Assembly (NCBI GenBank): GCA_030544235.1
Contig: CM060472.1
Location: 22,310,724-22,374,723, forward strand
Direction: 5' to 3'
Source of the DNA: Lepturacanthus savala
Lineage: Eukaryota > Chordata > Actinopteri > Scombriformes > Trichiuridae
Length of the DNA stretch: 64,000 nucleotides
Every line of letters begins with the position of its first letter. The first letter of the stretch is position 1. The notes under the pieces were generated by a model. It did not search any database. It had not been told where the DNA came from and saw only the letters and a program-made list of their open reading frames with translations. The position numbers and the translations under genes were made by a program. Of this stretch, positions 12,371 to 24,992 are shown piece by piece.

Positions 12371-12462
12371 TCAATATCTGGTGTACGGCTGCTCTCTGTA
12401 CACTCCCTTGGATGTTCGTGCTGGCGGTGCCTTGCCGTGATTGCTTGCCCAGTCTTCCTGAC
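12371..12462 (-). CDS. khdrbs3: khdrbs3 exon 9, coding part (C-terminus and stop)
   Basis: The exon completes Gly and then encodes QEDWASNHGKAPPARTSKGV plus YREQPYTRY and a TGA stop. It matches the KHDRBS3 C-terminus (GQEEWTNSRHKAPSARTAKG and YRDQPYGRY in mammals, from memory), the basic tail that contains the nuclear localisation signal in this family. The acceptor is TTCTTTAAATCAG after exon 8 in matching phase. The final motif is PYTRY here, whereas PYGRY is usual in KHDRBS2 and KHDRBS3. With this exon the in-window protein is 270 residues. Adding about 70 from exons 1-2 gives a length close to the 346 of the human protein. Confidence 0.96.
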
Positions 12463-13906
12463 CTGATTTAAAGAAGACAAAAAAAAGAAAAAGAAAAGGG
12501 AAAGAAACACATGGGTAGTGATTACAGAGGCGTTATTCGTTAAATTATTCATTCACAACAAGCCGTCTAAGTCCCGAGCTCTACGCAAACACTTGAAAAT
12601 ACGCTCTACTCTTACTAAAATAATACAGAAGGCAGTCGCATATGTCTGGCGTCGACGGGAACGCATTAACTCACGGCGAGAAACTTCCACCTGGAAGGAT
12701 GCATCTTGGATAATTGAATGAGAGGATCAAATAGCTACTTGAAAAGGAGCCGTTTAGTGGCTCCCAGCGAAAAAAAAAAAAAAGTCAAAAAAGGTCACAA
12801 TTACCATTAGCCCAAATCAGCCCCTGTTCACTGTCAATGTTAAAGTGCCAGTATCGATGGCACCCTTTTGTCTGATCTTCAGCCAGCACCGAGACTTCCC
12901 CAGAGCCGCAGGCTCACAAAAGGCTTGTTGTTGTTTTTTCCGGGCTATGTGTTGGAAGCACATAGCCAATACCCCTTAATTAAACCTGTCAACCCTTTCA
13001 CTGACAGTCACTTTGAAGAAATAGACCAAGGTAACCTTGTGTTTCGAGATCAAGGAGGAACTGTCGCCTTCTTTTTTTTTTTTTTTTCTTCTCCCTCCTG
13101 TGTGACCCATGCGGCAGTAATGTGCTTTTATTTGATGTGTGTTATGAGTTAAAAGTGCCTTCCACGTTCATGGTCAGAGGTTGTGATATTGTTTTTTTTA
13201 GCTCTTTTGACTTCCACAAATGCATTAAAATCTGAAAAGGATTAAAAAATAAAGGGGAAGGGGAAATAAAATGCTCCAAATAAAAAAAAGAAAAAGTTCC
13301 AGTAGACACTTTCATTCTTTCAAGAACATATGCAACACAAATTTCTATAAGACTTCAAATTATGCAGCACAGTAATTAAACACTCTGTAATTATGTTATC
13401 CTTCTGTCAACATTTACATTTAATATATTGAAGTAATCTTGTCAGAGCTGAATTAAAAGTTTAAGCTTCTGGCTGATCTCAGTCGTGACAGTTTCAACAA
13501 TCTCTGCTCAATTGAGAGTTTATATTGAGTTTATCGCATATTATTAAACATTTTTCCACGTCCACAGAAATTCTCCACATGCATTATTAGAGATTAGCTG
13601 TACAGCAGCATGGTGCGCTCTGCTCTAGTATCATCTGGGTGCACTCACTGCAGCAGATTTGACCTTGGCCCACTTTTTTTTTTTCCTTTCTTTACTGGAT
13701 CTTGTCAAAAGCTGACACGGTATTGTTGAACATTATCTCAGTGGTGTTAACTTTGTGTGAACTTTGCCTCGACTGGAGCTGTCCGCAGCGCTTTGCAGAC
13801 ACGATAAGTGAACTCTGAATGGGAGATGAGTCTTTGAAAATGACCTAAAGCTCATCCTAAATCTCAGCAGCATTTATTTGATCTGAAAAAAGCCGCTTGA
13901 ATCAAA

Positions 13907-14080
<174 letters not shown>

Positions 14081-14219
14081 AGGTAAAGAAAAAAAAAAGG
14101 CAAAGACGAATAACAGGAAACAAACATCTCATGAGAATATAATTCATAGCCTTAATTTGACATGAACTATAGTCGGTTATATGTAATTGTCGGTTATATA
14201 TATATAGCTATTTTAATTA

Positions 14220-14315
14220 ACACTGAATTATGAAGCACTTCTGGTCAGATGCTATCTGATGCTTATTGCTTTGTACTTGTGACAATAAAGTTGAATCTAA
14301 TCTAATTTAATATAA
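14220..14315 (+). repeat. Retroposon tail remnant
   Basis: Ends TTGTACTTGTGACAATAAAG and then TTGAATCTAATCTAAT repeats, a short tandem tail pattern typical of fish LINE/SINE 3' ends. Confidence 0.5.
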
Positions 14316-15065
14316 TATGAATAATAATCAGGCTTAAGAAATGTTAGAAATTGAGTCACAGGAAAATCAGTTATTCCATCATCTCTTTAATGTAATAAAA
14401 TGACATCCCACTGCTAAAAACAAAACAAAAAGTTACATATTCTTTGACATAGCATGTGAATTCACAGGAAATGTGTTGTGTTATTAACATTTTCATGTAG
14501 TTAGGAAATAAAGGAAATTCTGTAAATTAACAAACAAATAAAAACCCTTAAAAAATAGTACTAAAAATAATACACTACTTCTACAAGTAAACAACAATGT
14601 TGTTTGAGGTGTGATTGTGGCAGGGAACGTCCGGAGCTAAAGCAAAGCTCCAGAATCAGCTTGTTAAAGTGTCCCTGCTGTTCTTTTCTTCTCAGAAGTG
14701 AGGGAATCATTACTGCTTGAGGGCAACGTTTGGCTTGGAATCTTTTCGCAATGAAAAATCGAAACAGTCAAAAAAAAATAAAAAGAAATCATTGAAGTCA
14801 GTGGACATGGTATCTATTTGTAACAATCTGCTTTTATGATTAAAATAACATCATGACATTCTGATTTAATATAACTAAGTTAAGCTCTTGATTTCGAGTG
14901 CCACCTGAGCCAAATAAACTACAAAAAAGGGACACAAATCTATATAAATATGTGTATTTTTGAATATGACAAAGATGTTAAACCCAGATGCTGGGACGGA
15001 GCTAAAGTCAGTTGATATTCAGACAGTAAACACAACAATGAAGGTAAGAGAAGTCTACAACTCAC

Positions 15066-15118
15066 CATAGGAATCATAGGATTCCCCACTGTGTCCATAT
15101 TCATAGTAGTCATCTGAG
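15066..15118 (-). CDS. khdrbs3: khdrbs3 exon 8 (Tyr-rich region, second part)
   Basis: This 53-nt micro-exon completes the Asn codon, encodes SDDYYEYGHSGESYDSY, and leaves one base of a Gly codon. It aligns with GADYYDYGHGLSEETYDSYG of mammalian KHDRBS3 (from memory) but is about two residues shorter (GHSGES against GHGLSEET). The acceptor is TTCTGTTTACAG and the donor TATG|GTGAGT. The 1-base phase at its 3' end is met by exon 9, and also by the unexplained segment at 10008-10063. Confidence 0.95.
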
Positions 15119-16532
15119 CTGTAAACAGAATAGAAAGATATAAATATCAGAATAATTAAAGGAAAAACACAATTTTTTTAGTGCTAATCATGAAAAGCAA
15201 ACAGGAAGTTTGTATATTTCTTTTATTTTTCGTTTCAGCTTCACTCTGTTGGACATAAAGGTAAAAAAAAACAACAACAAAAAACAAAAATGACAAGCAA
15301 GCGGCAGCTTTCAATCACTCAGAAGTTCAGCCAAAAAAAACTGTGCTTCTCCGAGGCAATTTCCTACATATTTATGCACAAACCTCCGGTTCCATATCAC
15401 TGCATATTGAGATCCATGAGAGGTGGCAACTTTAATGAAAAATAAAAAGACGGGGGAAGGCAAGTTGCATAGCGGTTCACTTCTTCGCTTATTTATTTAT
15501 TTGCGGTCGCCGGTGAGGATGCTGACAGAACAATCCTGCGTCGGTATCATCGGGTAACGGCGCTATCATTCAAGAGGGGGGCAATTCATCATAAGGCTGC
15601 CACTGAGCCGACATCAGCCATCACAGCTGGGTCCTCTCCTGCCTGCCTGTCAGTCAGTCTGTCAGCGGCGGCAGAACCTCTCTGCTCCCCGGATTAGCTG
15701 AAGGCACCGACCAAAAAACCCCAACACGCCACATCAACGCGCCACCGACTGCTGAGAGCAAAGAGGTGACAAGGAGAGGGGGAGTAACGGATTACGTTTT
15801 CATGTAATGGAGTAACTGAAGCAGCCAAAACCGAGGTCTGAGAGACGCTCTATCGAATTACACCACAGTTGCAGCACTCCGGGAAAAATCAATTTCCACA
15901 AATTCAGTATGCTATTAAGTCTGCTTTTCACTAAGCGGTATCTGTTTCATAAAAAAAAAAAAAAGAAAATTAAACCTCACATTCATTCAAATTAATCTTT
16001 CTGTCCCGTATATGCAGAAAAAATATTTGCTGAAAAAGTGAAGATATATTTCACTGTCTTTCCCCCTGTTAGTCTGAATTAAGGTCTGCGTGGGGATCCA
16101 GAAGTGAACTGAATGATTCTGTGATTAAGCAACACGCATCCCATCAAACATTTATCATGCTCATGAAACGTACCACTTGTAAAACAAAAAAAAAAAAAAT
16201 CACCATTTATGCCGCGACAGGATGTGTTTACATCATGATGAATGCTACGAGTCTTGCTCCATGATGAAGTTAAATTGTTTTATGTTAATGTAGTTGATGT
16301 CTGCGGATTCACTTAAAGGGTCAGCTCGCCCAGACGATTTTGATATTATTTTTCCCCCTGGTCTTCATACATCAATATTTAACATTTCTGCTGCCACTCT
16401 ATGCAGATATAATCAAAGTAAATGGGATTTTGTTTACAGTGCTCCATGTATCATTCAGATAACCCACAGGCCTTGCTGTCAATCAGTTTCTTCGGGCATT
16501 GGATCACCAACACTGCACCCACCAATCCCATA

Positions 16533-16670
16533 GGTGGGTGCGGGTTTTTTGTTCCTACCAACCAGTAACACACCTGATTCTACTAATGAAGGTCCTTAGC
16601 AAGGGCTCTGATGGTTGATTAATAGAATCGGGTTTGTAATTGATTGGTTGGAACAAAAGAGCTGTGCCGA
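16533..16670. mobile_element. Palindromic MITE
   Basis: The left arm (GTTCCTACCAACCAGTAACA, then CACCTGATTCTACTAAT) is mirrored by the right arm (ATTAATAGAATCGGG, then TTGGTTGGAAC) around a short centre. This gives a foldback structure. It is a pattern I recognise from fish genomes, with no coding content. Confidence 0.7.
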
Positions 16671-16919
16671 CAGTGGCTCTCCAGTTGGAGTTGGAGTTGT
16701 TTATGTTGCACTGGCAAGATATGGCCAAGCACATTGGTTACAGTTTAAATGGAGCCAAATCACACCAGATAAGGGATGTAATCATAAAACATACAAGGAA
16801 AAGACCAAAATACATGTTAAATAAGGCAGTTGCAATTTTTAGTGATTTGGACTTTTAACATTGCTTTTAAATCGTTCCAAGAGAACTAGATTATGAAAGT
16901 ATAAAATGCGAAAGAGACA

Positions 16920-17172
16920 TACACTACACCATTCAAAAGTTTGGGGTTAGTGTTTTTCATGAAAAGTCACACTTTTATTTACCACTATTGGTTGTAAAAT
17001 TAATAGAAATTTGTATTATACACCTATGTAGACAATGCACCAAAAACCAGATATTTGCAGCTAGACTAGTCATTTACTACATTGGCAATGTATAGAGTGT
17101 ATTTCTGATTAGTTTAAAGATATATTCATTGTAAAAATAAGAACATTTCTAAGTGACTCCAAGGGTAGTGTA
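16920..17172 (+). mobile_element. Family A MITE, internally deleted copy
   Basis: Left end TACACTACACCATTCAAAAG and right end GTGACTCCAAGGGTAGTGTA, with a short interior sharing the CATGAAAAGTCACACTTTT and GATTAGTTTAAAG blocks. It lies in intron 7. Confidence 0.85.
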
Positions 17173-20100
17173 GGAGAAGCTTTTTTTCCTTCTTGCAAAC
17201 TCAAGGAACTTGAGATGTTGGACTCTTCCTAAATAGTTCCACTACAAACAAGGGAATCAAGGTCTGTCAATTATTGAGACATTTAAGCACATTTTCAGTT
17301 CACTGAAAAATTTCATTCACCTCCATTTCGGTGGAACATAGAGGCAGAAATCTCAGCCCAAGATAGAAAAAAAAAAATGGGCAAGGAAACCCAAAATGTT
17401 CTGCATGATGAGATGCCACGAGAGGTAAGTGAGAACATATGTTTTTCTGTGTAAATTGCGACCCGATCCTGGCTTTGGCAGACTAAACTGATACTGACAC
17501 TGATAAAGCGAAACAGAAACATAATAAGCAATGACATGCTGTTCCATATTTTTTTTTTCCTTTCTAAAGAACATTTTTTTATTCTTTTTTTTTTTCTTTT
17601 GGACAGATGAAAAAGACCAATGTGAAGACAGTGGGAGGAATCGTTTCAAGAGTACTTTGGTGGCTCAATGAGACATGAGACAGCTCCCTAAAGAGGCTTG
17701 CGCCTTAAGTCAGGCTTAGCATAAATTTTACACAGTTCATAATTCAACCAACAAACAAAGTCAGGCCAGCAGAAAGCGAATGTGCCCCCCCCCCTTGCTC
17801 TGATGTAGCCTCCCTTTCCGAGAACACGGGGCTGGCTGTCGTCGCTCTGAGGTTTTCCAATCATCCCGTGCAGCAGAGGTGCCACCGTACGCATCTGCCG
17901 TGGATGTCAAGCGACTGGAGTATCCTTGACACCATTCACCGGCCGAGGAGAGAGGGAGGAAGAAGAAGACGAGGGCGACGGGGAGACACGTGGCAGCTGA
18001 ATGCGTGTTGTGTACCCCGAGACAAGGCCTGACAGCATGCTAAATAATTAGATTTCACACCACTCCGAAATGCCGGGGTTGTATTCCAGAGTGGTCGCCC
18101 GCGAAATAAACATCAATTTTTATGAATGTCAGAAAATCAATTTGCCACAATTCACAGGTGCTTGCAGACATATTGTGAAGTATGTGACATACCCGGTAAT
18201 CTTGGGCATTCTTGTACAGCTCTGTCATATTCAACAATAAATATATATATATATATATTTAAAAAAAAATCCAAATAACACACATCAGGATGATGCAGCA
18301 CTGCTAAAAGTATTTCAGAGGCTTGCTTGCATGCTGTTGGCTGTCAGCACTTTTCCCTTTAATTTATTTCTACCATGTTTATCTCACAAAACACTGTGAG
18401 GCAAGATACCTTCTTTCACTTAATTCTTGAGGTTTTCTCTGCTGCCAAAGGCAGAAAGGACCAATAATATGGTCCGCTGTGCTAAAAGCTGCCAGTGCAG
18501 ACCCGCTCCTCGCACAAAGGAGAAGAAAGCAACAAAAGCTGTTGTTAGGCGCCTCTAATTTCTGGGGTGACATTTTATCAATATTGCTACACAACTTCTC
18601 CCCTTAGTTACTTTCTCTTCTCAATTACAGAGACAGATGAGTGTCGAGACATCCTGAAGGTCAAAGATTCTGGTTAAAAAGCTGTGCTTCTTGTAGCCTA
18701 TGTTCAACAGCATCTGCTACCCTACAGTACTTTTGTCAGCACTCTGTGGTTTATGCATCTAATATTTAAACATTCTGACTGAAAGTAATCTCTTTTTTCC
18801 CCCCTTTCTAGTTCTGCACAGTGAACGTTTGAAGTTTGTTCCAAGAAAAGGCTGTAATCATTCTCTTATAGGCCTATATAGACAAAATATATTAGTTCAG
18901 CATTTAAGTAGAAGGGAAGTTGCCACATTTGGTAGTATGAGTCATAAATATAGTCAACTACAAGGCAATGAAATGTTTAATACAACAATGCATGACATTT
19001 TGGTTCCCATACTTTACGCTTTCCTTGGGTTGTATATGAAGTTGCTCTCCCTAACAAGATATATATTTTTGTAGTAAGTAGTTGTACATACCTCTCTCAA
19101 GTTTCTTTCTGGAGATCTATAATGTGTATGTACAGTTGTGACATCACAACTTCATGAAAGTCATGATGGCTGATTTTAACGCATAGTTTCTTAAGATGGG
19201 CTATCTGAATGGCAAATATTTATATAACACTTTGGCCTTACAATATGAGACCTTTAACAATATGTATACTAATGCAGCATTTCACATGAGGTTTACCTTC
19301 TTTTCTCCACATACCTCATCGGGACTAAAATGACAAACTAAAAATACAAACTTCATATAAAATGGTATCATCATGTAACTGTAACATTAAGTTTGCGGTT
19401 TCCTGCACACACAAAAAAAGGAAATGATGTGTTGCCAAGTGGGAGTAAATCAAGGTGGTATGAGATACAAAGGAAGAGAAATTGGGAAATGGGAAAATGT
19501 CAACCCGATAGCCCTCTTGACTGCCTCAGTATTATATCCTCGTACATTCCACATTTATCATCATTGATCCCGAATCACAGCTTCGCCTAGTCAAAAAGTG
19601 CACAGCTGGCAGCGTGAACACAAGCATAAGATGAGGTGCCTGGGGTGGTTAGATCTCACTTGAGATATCGTCCTGTCATAGGTGCAAAAGTGCTTTGACT
19701 TTCTAAATAGGTCAGCTTTTGATTTGACATTCATTAGCAGAAGGTGTCCGCTGCTTTGCGCCTCCCCAAACTTCACTGGCCAAGAAAGAAATACAAAAAA
19801 AAAAAAAGAAAAAAATGCTCTGGTATGGACAATGTGAGGCAAAGACAAACGCCTGTTAGACAAATGTCTCTTTCATCAGGAATGTGATTCCAGGCCTACT
19901 TTTCTACAGGTACAAAACCCTGGCTCTCCCATGCATCTGTCATCACTGTAAATGCTTCATCTTAAGCCCTGATGTTGCTGTTCCTGGGCACTGCGAAACA
20001 GATGGCGGTGTTAAATCTGAATGATGTAGTACATGTCCCTAGTGGACTTTGTTTTCTTACATCACCATTACTCTTCCGGCCCTCTGTGATGAATTTGAAG

Positions 20101-21639
20101 AAATCTAGTAGGACAATACAAGGGGCTGCAGAGGTAATACAACGGCTGTGGGTTAGAGAGGCTGCTTTTCTTGTGTTAGCCTATTTCTCGCATTTCGCAT
20201 AGTTTGACTGATCACGACTGTGAATCCTAAAGTAACAAAAAAAAAATTATCCATTGATGCTGCCAGTGTACAGTAATCATTTTTTTTCATTTTTTCTTGG
20301 CACAAGGGTGACAAGTAAAATGCTGACTATAAATGCCCTGCACTGAATGCTCTGATTACCAGTTCAGTGGTGAGCCACAGACAACAATACAATGAAATGG
20401 ATGAAGGGGGGGGCAGCGCTGTGTTTTTTTTTTCTTTTACACCATTTAGTATGAAATGAAGCTTACATCATTTTGACCTCTTTAGGTAGACTGGTGATTG
20501 CTCTACTGTATGTGGTGGCTGATTGCAAAGCTATCTCCACTGCTGACCCCCTGCTGAACAGTGACAAAGAAGGATGAAATGGCCTATAGTAAATTTTGGA
20601 TTTTAGAGATGAGTCTTTTTCTCTGGCTTTGAACGGACCATTTGTGCTCTGTTTGTTTTTTTCAGATAGTTCAGTAGAGTTTGAGGGAATACATGTTCCC
20701 TTCATGTCAGTCTACAGCATCTTCAAAATCCATCATCTCTAAACATGCCTTGGTTGTCACAATGTGACTATCTGGCACATGCGAAAGACTGTGTTATGTT
20801 TTATTGACGGGGTATTAAATTTACAATATGTAACTTCTGTTTTAGTTCTTGAGACAGAGAGAGTGGTATAAATCCTGCCCTTCTTCCCCTCAGATGGTCC
20901 AATTCCCACCGCGGCACCTGTCACTCATCTTGACGAGCTGTCTACCTTGAAAACGGCATCTAAGAAACCGGCATCTGTGAAGCCACTGCAGACATTTCAG
21001 GAGCAGACAGCTAACACAGCCAATCGTTTCTAAAACAAACAAAAAAAAAAAAAAAACATGACGCTGAGATTCACATTCCTAAATGGGTGTTTCTGCCTCA
21101 GGGCCATGACAAACCAAGCAGACCTCAAAGAATGTCGGCCCAGTACAACCTTTCTAACGTGTATATTTGCATCAAGACAGTCGTCAAACATATAGCCTAC
21201 AGTACATCTGCCTGGATGAGAGAATTGAACCTGTGTCATTTTATGTTATACACCAGCACGGAAGGAAAAATCAAAACAGTCTAGCCTTCCATTTTTTTAA
21301 TCCACTGAGGATCAATTTAAATAGTCTTGTATGTTCAGAATATGAATTTTGTACTGTAGTTTGCTGGCCTTGTCAACTGGTTTCCTTTCCTCATGATGTG
21401 TCGGCTAAAAATCAAAACTACAAGTATAAAGCCATGCTAGTGCTCTGATTCACAATAAACAGCAAAAAGTACAGCTAAGGCTTCTGGGAATGACATTAGT
21501 TTTGCATCTAAAATCGCCAGTCATCAGAGTTGTGCGAATTTCATAAGTGGGGTCTGACCTAAAATTTAATGGGTTCGTTCTTGGCTAATTCTACATCCAA
21601 CCACCAAATTTTGAAATACCAATACTCTCTATCTTAACA

Positions 21640-21990
21640 ATAATTCTGGGTGAAGGTAAATGTTGCCCTAATGATGGCACTAGATAAAAGGTCAGGGGAT
21701 CCTGAGGGAAAAATGAATGTCCGTATCAAATTTCATTATCTTCCAGTAGCTATTTAGACTACCCCAAACTCCGATGGTGGTGCAAGAGGGAAAGGCAGGG
21801 AGGCCATCAAAGTCATTAGGATTCTTCCTCTGAGAAGCATGAATATCTATACCAAATGTCATGACAATCCATACAATTGTTATTCAGTAAGTGTTCATTT
21901 CCTGGGGACCATGAATATAAGTCTACCACTCCATCTCTGGCCAGGAAATGATGCAATTTTTGAGGCTGAACCAAAATGGTTGACCGACCG
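21640..21990 (+). repeat. Dispersed repeat with CCAAATGTCATGACAATCCA block
   Basis: Contains AAAGGTCAGGGGATCCTGAG and ATCTATACCAAATGTCATGA, separated by a diverged second unit (GTCCGTATCAAATTTCATT). This suggests an element built of imperfect internal repeats. A related copy lies at 37140-37420. Confidence 0.55.
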
Positions 21991-24069
21991 ACCAACTGGC
22001 CGACTTTGCCATCCCCAGAGCCGCGCCGCCGACGTGGCTAAAAATAAGTGGGAACCTCACTAAATGGGTCACTTATTAAATAGGCTGAACAGACAGCCAG
22101 ACAGCTCTCTGTCACCAACTGTCTCTGCTTCCAATTCAAAATGCTCGGTGACAGCCTCACCGTGGCTGGCAGTTGACTGTTTGCTCGGTGTGTCACCTAT
22201 AAAGTCCAACCTGCTGCTTGACTGATGCATTGCTGATTTCCCTGCTGAGTTCCCTTGATGGCCACAATGTAGCACTCCTTAGGCAACATCATAGATATAA
22301 AAAGGTAGATACTTCCGTACAGCTGCCTACTGCGTGAAAACGTACTTGTAAAAGAAGCTTGAATGAGCCACCTCATACCACCCTTATATCTTGAATATGT
22401 AGTGTCCTTATGTGGGACCTTCATGAAGTTTCTATGATTTAATATCCCTGTCAGTGTTTGATAGAGAAGTATATATAATGTATATTGTAGTATTTGATTT
22501 GAGTGTACAAAATACTATTTGAACTTAAGTTAATAATTAAATAACAAAGTCTGGAGATGCTGTCCAACTGCGACACCATGAAGCCGAGAAATCCAGTCAC
22601 TCTTCCTGTCTTTTCCCCTTTGTGCCTGTCTCTTGTACTAAGATTTACAGTTGTTCCTCAGGGATGTGTCTGCCCTTTTAAACACTGTCACACAGCTATC
22701 CTTGTACCTGCGGGCCTCCGGGATCCAGCCTTACGATCTAGCGTACCAAAGCAAGGTGCAAGGGGAAGGTGTGAGGTGTCAGCAGCCGGCAGTCTCTAAG
22801 GTGTCAACTATGAAATAATGCTTTGATCGGGCACGAGCCGCGAGATGACCTAGCCATGACTTCTCTGAGTGTCCAGCCATGACTGCGCCACAGCTGTCAT
22901 CCCTCTCATTTCCCTACAGACGTCGCCTCCGCTAATAAAATTAAAAGGCACTCTCTTCACGAGCAGCCTCCTTGACCTTAGCACTTGATTGGGGCCTAAG
23001 CACTGCAGTCTCTGATAACTCTCCTGAGATATAGCCCTCCACTGCCTCCCCGAATAAAGATTATAGCTTGGTGCTCTGTGTTGGATAAACACAGTAAGAA
23101 GAGGCTGTGATCTGGTGGACTTGGCTGCTATGGCTGTCATAGTGCGGTAGCGCTCCACGAGGTTCCTCCAGGCATCAGCTCCCTTCTGAAACATGTAAAT
23201 GTCTCATGTAAAATATCTTCAGGGTTTCTAAAAGCAGGTTTTTAGCTCAAGTTTTATGTCTAAAGGCTGTGAGTGCCTTATTTGCCTTTCAAATTTAATT
23301 ATGTCTAAATTACTCAATTCTAGTTGCTGTGCATGACAGAATGTGTACAGTGTAGTTACCCAGGTTGTCTTGTCTTATTTGTCAGAGCCTATGTCTTCCT
23401 GCCTTTGTTGACAGTTATGTGCTGTATAACAGTTTGCACCAGTTTAACCCAGCAAAGAACATTAGGATTTTATCACTCACTGCTGAGCATTGACACGCAG
23501 ATATGTAAATGCACTGAGTACATGTACTCAAGTGCTGCAATGAAGTACAGTATTAAAGCCAGTGTATAGATTCATTATGTGCTTATTGCATTTTAAACTA
23601 TTCTGTTGGTATAAGTTTCTATTTAAATTTTGTGAGACTATATATTATTAAACCACTGTAATTCAGACAGTAACGGTATATTGTACTTATTCTATGTTAT
23701 TTATCTGACGTGTGTTTACTTTGTAGCATGGTACCAAATGTAAATGTGATATTGTTTTAAATATTCCAGCTGCACAATACATGACCTTGTTAGACCAATA
23801 TTTAAAAAGAGAGTAGAAGTGTTCGGTCGATTAATCCAGTAGTTGATGAATGGGCAGAACAGAAATATCTATTTTGCTGAGAAGTATTGACTTTTTACAT
23901 TTCTGCTTTGTCTCATAAAAAAATCATAAAATTAAATAGATTAATTGCTACTCAAAGTTAAAACAGACGGTTTCAGCCCTATAGTTAAAGGCTGTGTCAT
24001 AATTCCACTGTTTCTAACTGTAGGTTTTAGTGTTGCACTGTGTAGAAGAAAATAAAAAAGTTTTGGGTA

Positions 24070-24071
<2 letters not shown>

Positions 24072-24132
<61 letters not shown>

Positions 24133-24149
24133 CACACACACACACACAC
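24072..24149. repeat. (AT)n and (CA)n microsatellite
   Basis: About 58 bp of AT followed by TT and about 18 bp of CA, in intron 7. Confidence 0.97.
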
Positions 24150-24934
24150 TTTAATATACACTATTAGTGTAAATTATTAGTGTATTAGTGTAAATTATTT
24201 AGTGAGACAGAGAAGCATCTTCCTAAGGCTAAGAATTATAAAATATCAGAAAATAGTTAACATGCCAACAGTGGTCATAGTTTCAATTTAATATTCAATT
24301 CACAATGATATCAAACTGAAAAAGTTGAAAAACCTCATGTATAAACTTAAATTGCAATCAATCAGCAAATCCACACTTTTTTCTTCTTAAATACAATTAT
24401 ATCAACCCCTCTGCATTAGAAGATCATTTGACCACAGCAGTTCCTCGTTTCTAAAGTCTCCACTGTGTTTTGCGGGCGTAACGATAAAGCAATGAACCAA
24501 ATTTATATTGTGAGGACACAGTTTATGGGATTAAAATATCATCTACTGTAATATAGTAAAATAGCATATCGGTAGTTTTGAGCTGCGAGCCAAAAACTAA
24601 TCGCCAGCGACAGCTAAATGAGTCGCACGTAATGTCGAAAAATATTTCAAGATAATTAAGATATCAGCAAAATCCAGTGATGCGGTTTACAATCTGCTAA
24701 GGAGCAGTAGCCTTTTATAAAACCGTCCTCTCTCTTTTCCTTCCTGTTCGCAAATAGCAGGTCTGTTTCTAGCATAAGCCATCGGGGTAATACCATGACA
24801 GAGAGACTGTAAATTGTTCTGCTTGTTATCCTCCAGCAACTGAAATCCTGCCACGCAGCAAGAGCTCAGATTGGTGACTGGGAGCTCCTTAGGCTGCGAG
24901 AAACATTGTTAGGAGACTTCTTGTCCACATGCAT

Positions 24935-24992
24935 GCACACACACTCACACACGCTCACACAGACACACACACACACACACACGCACACACTC
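24935..24992. repeat. (CA)n microsatellite, interrupted
   Basis: CA dinucleotides with occasional CT, GC and GA interruptions, in intron 7. Confidence 0.95.
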
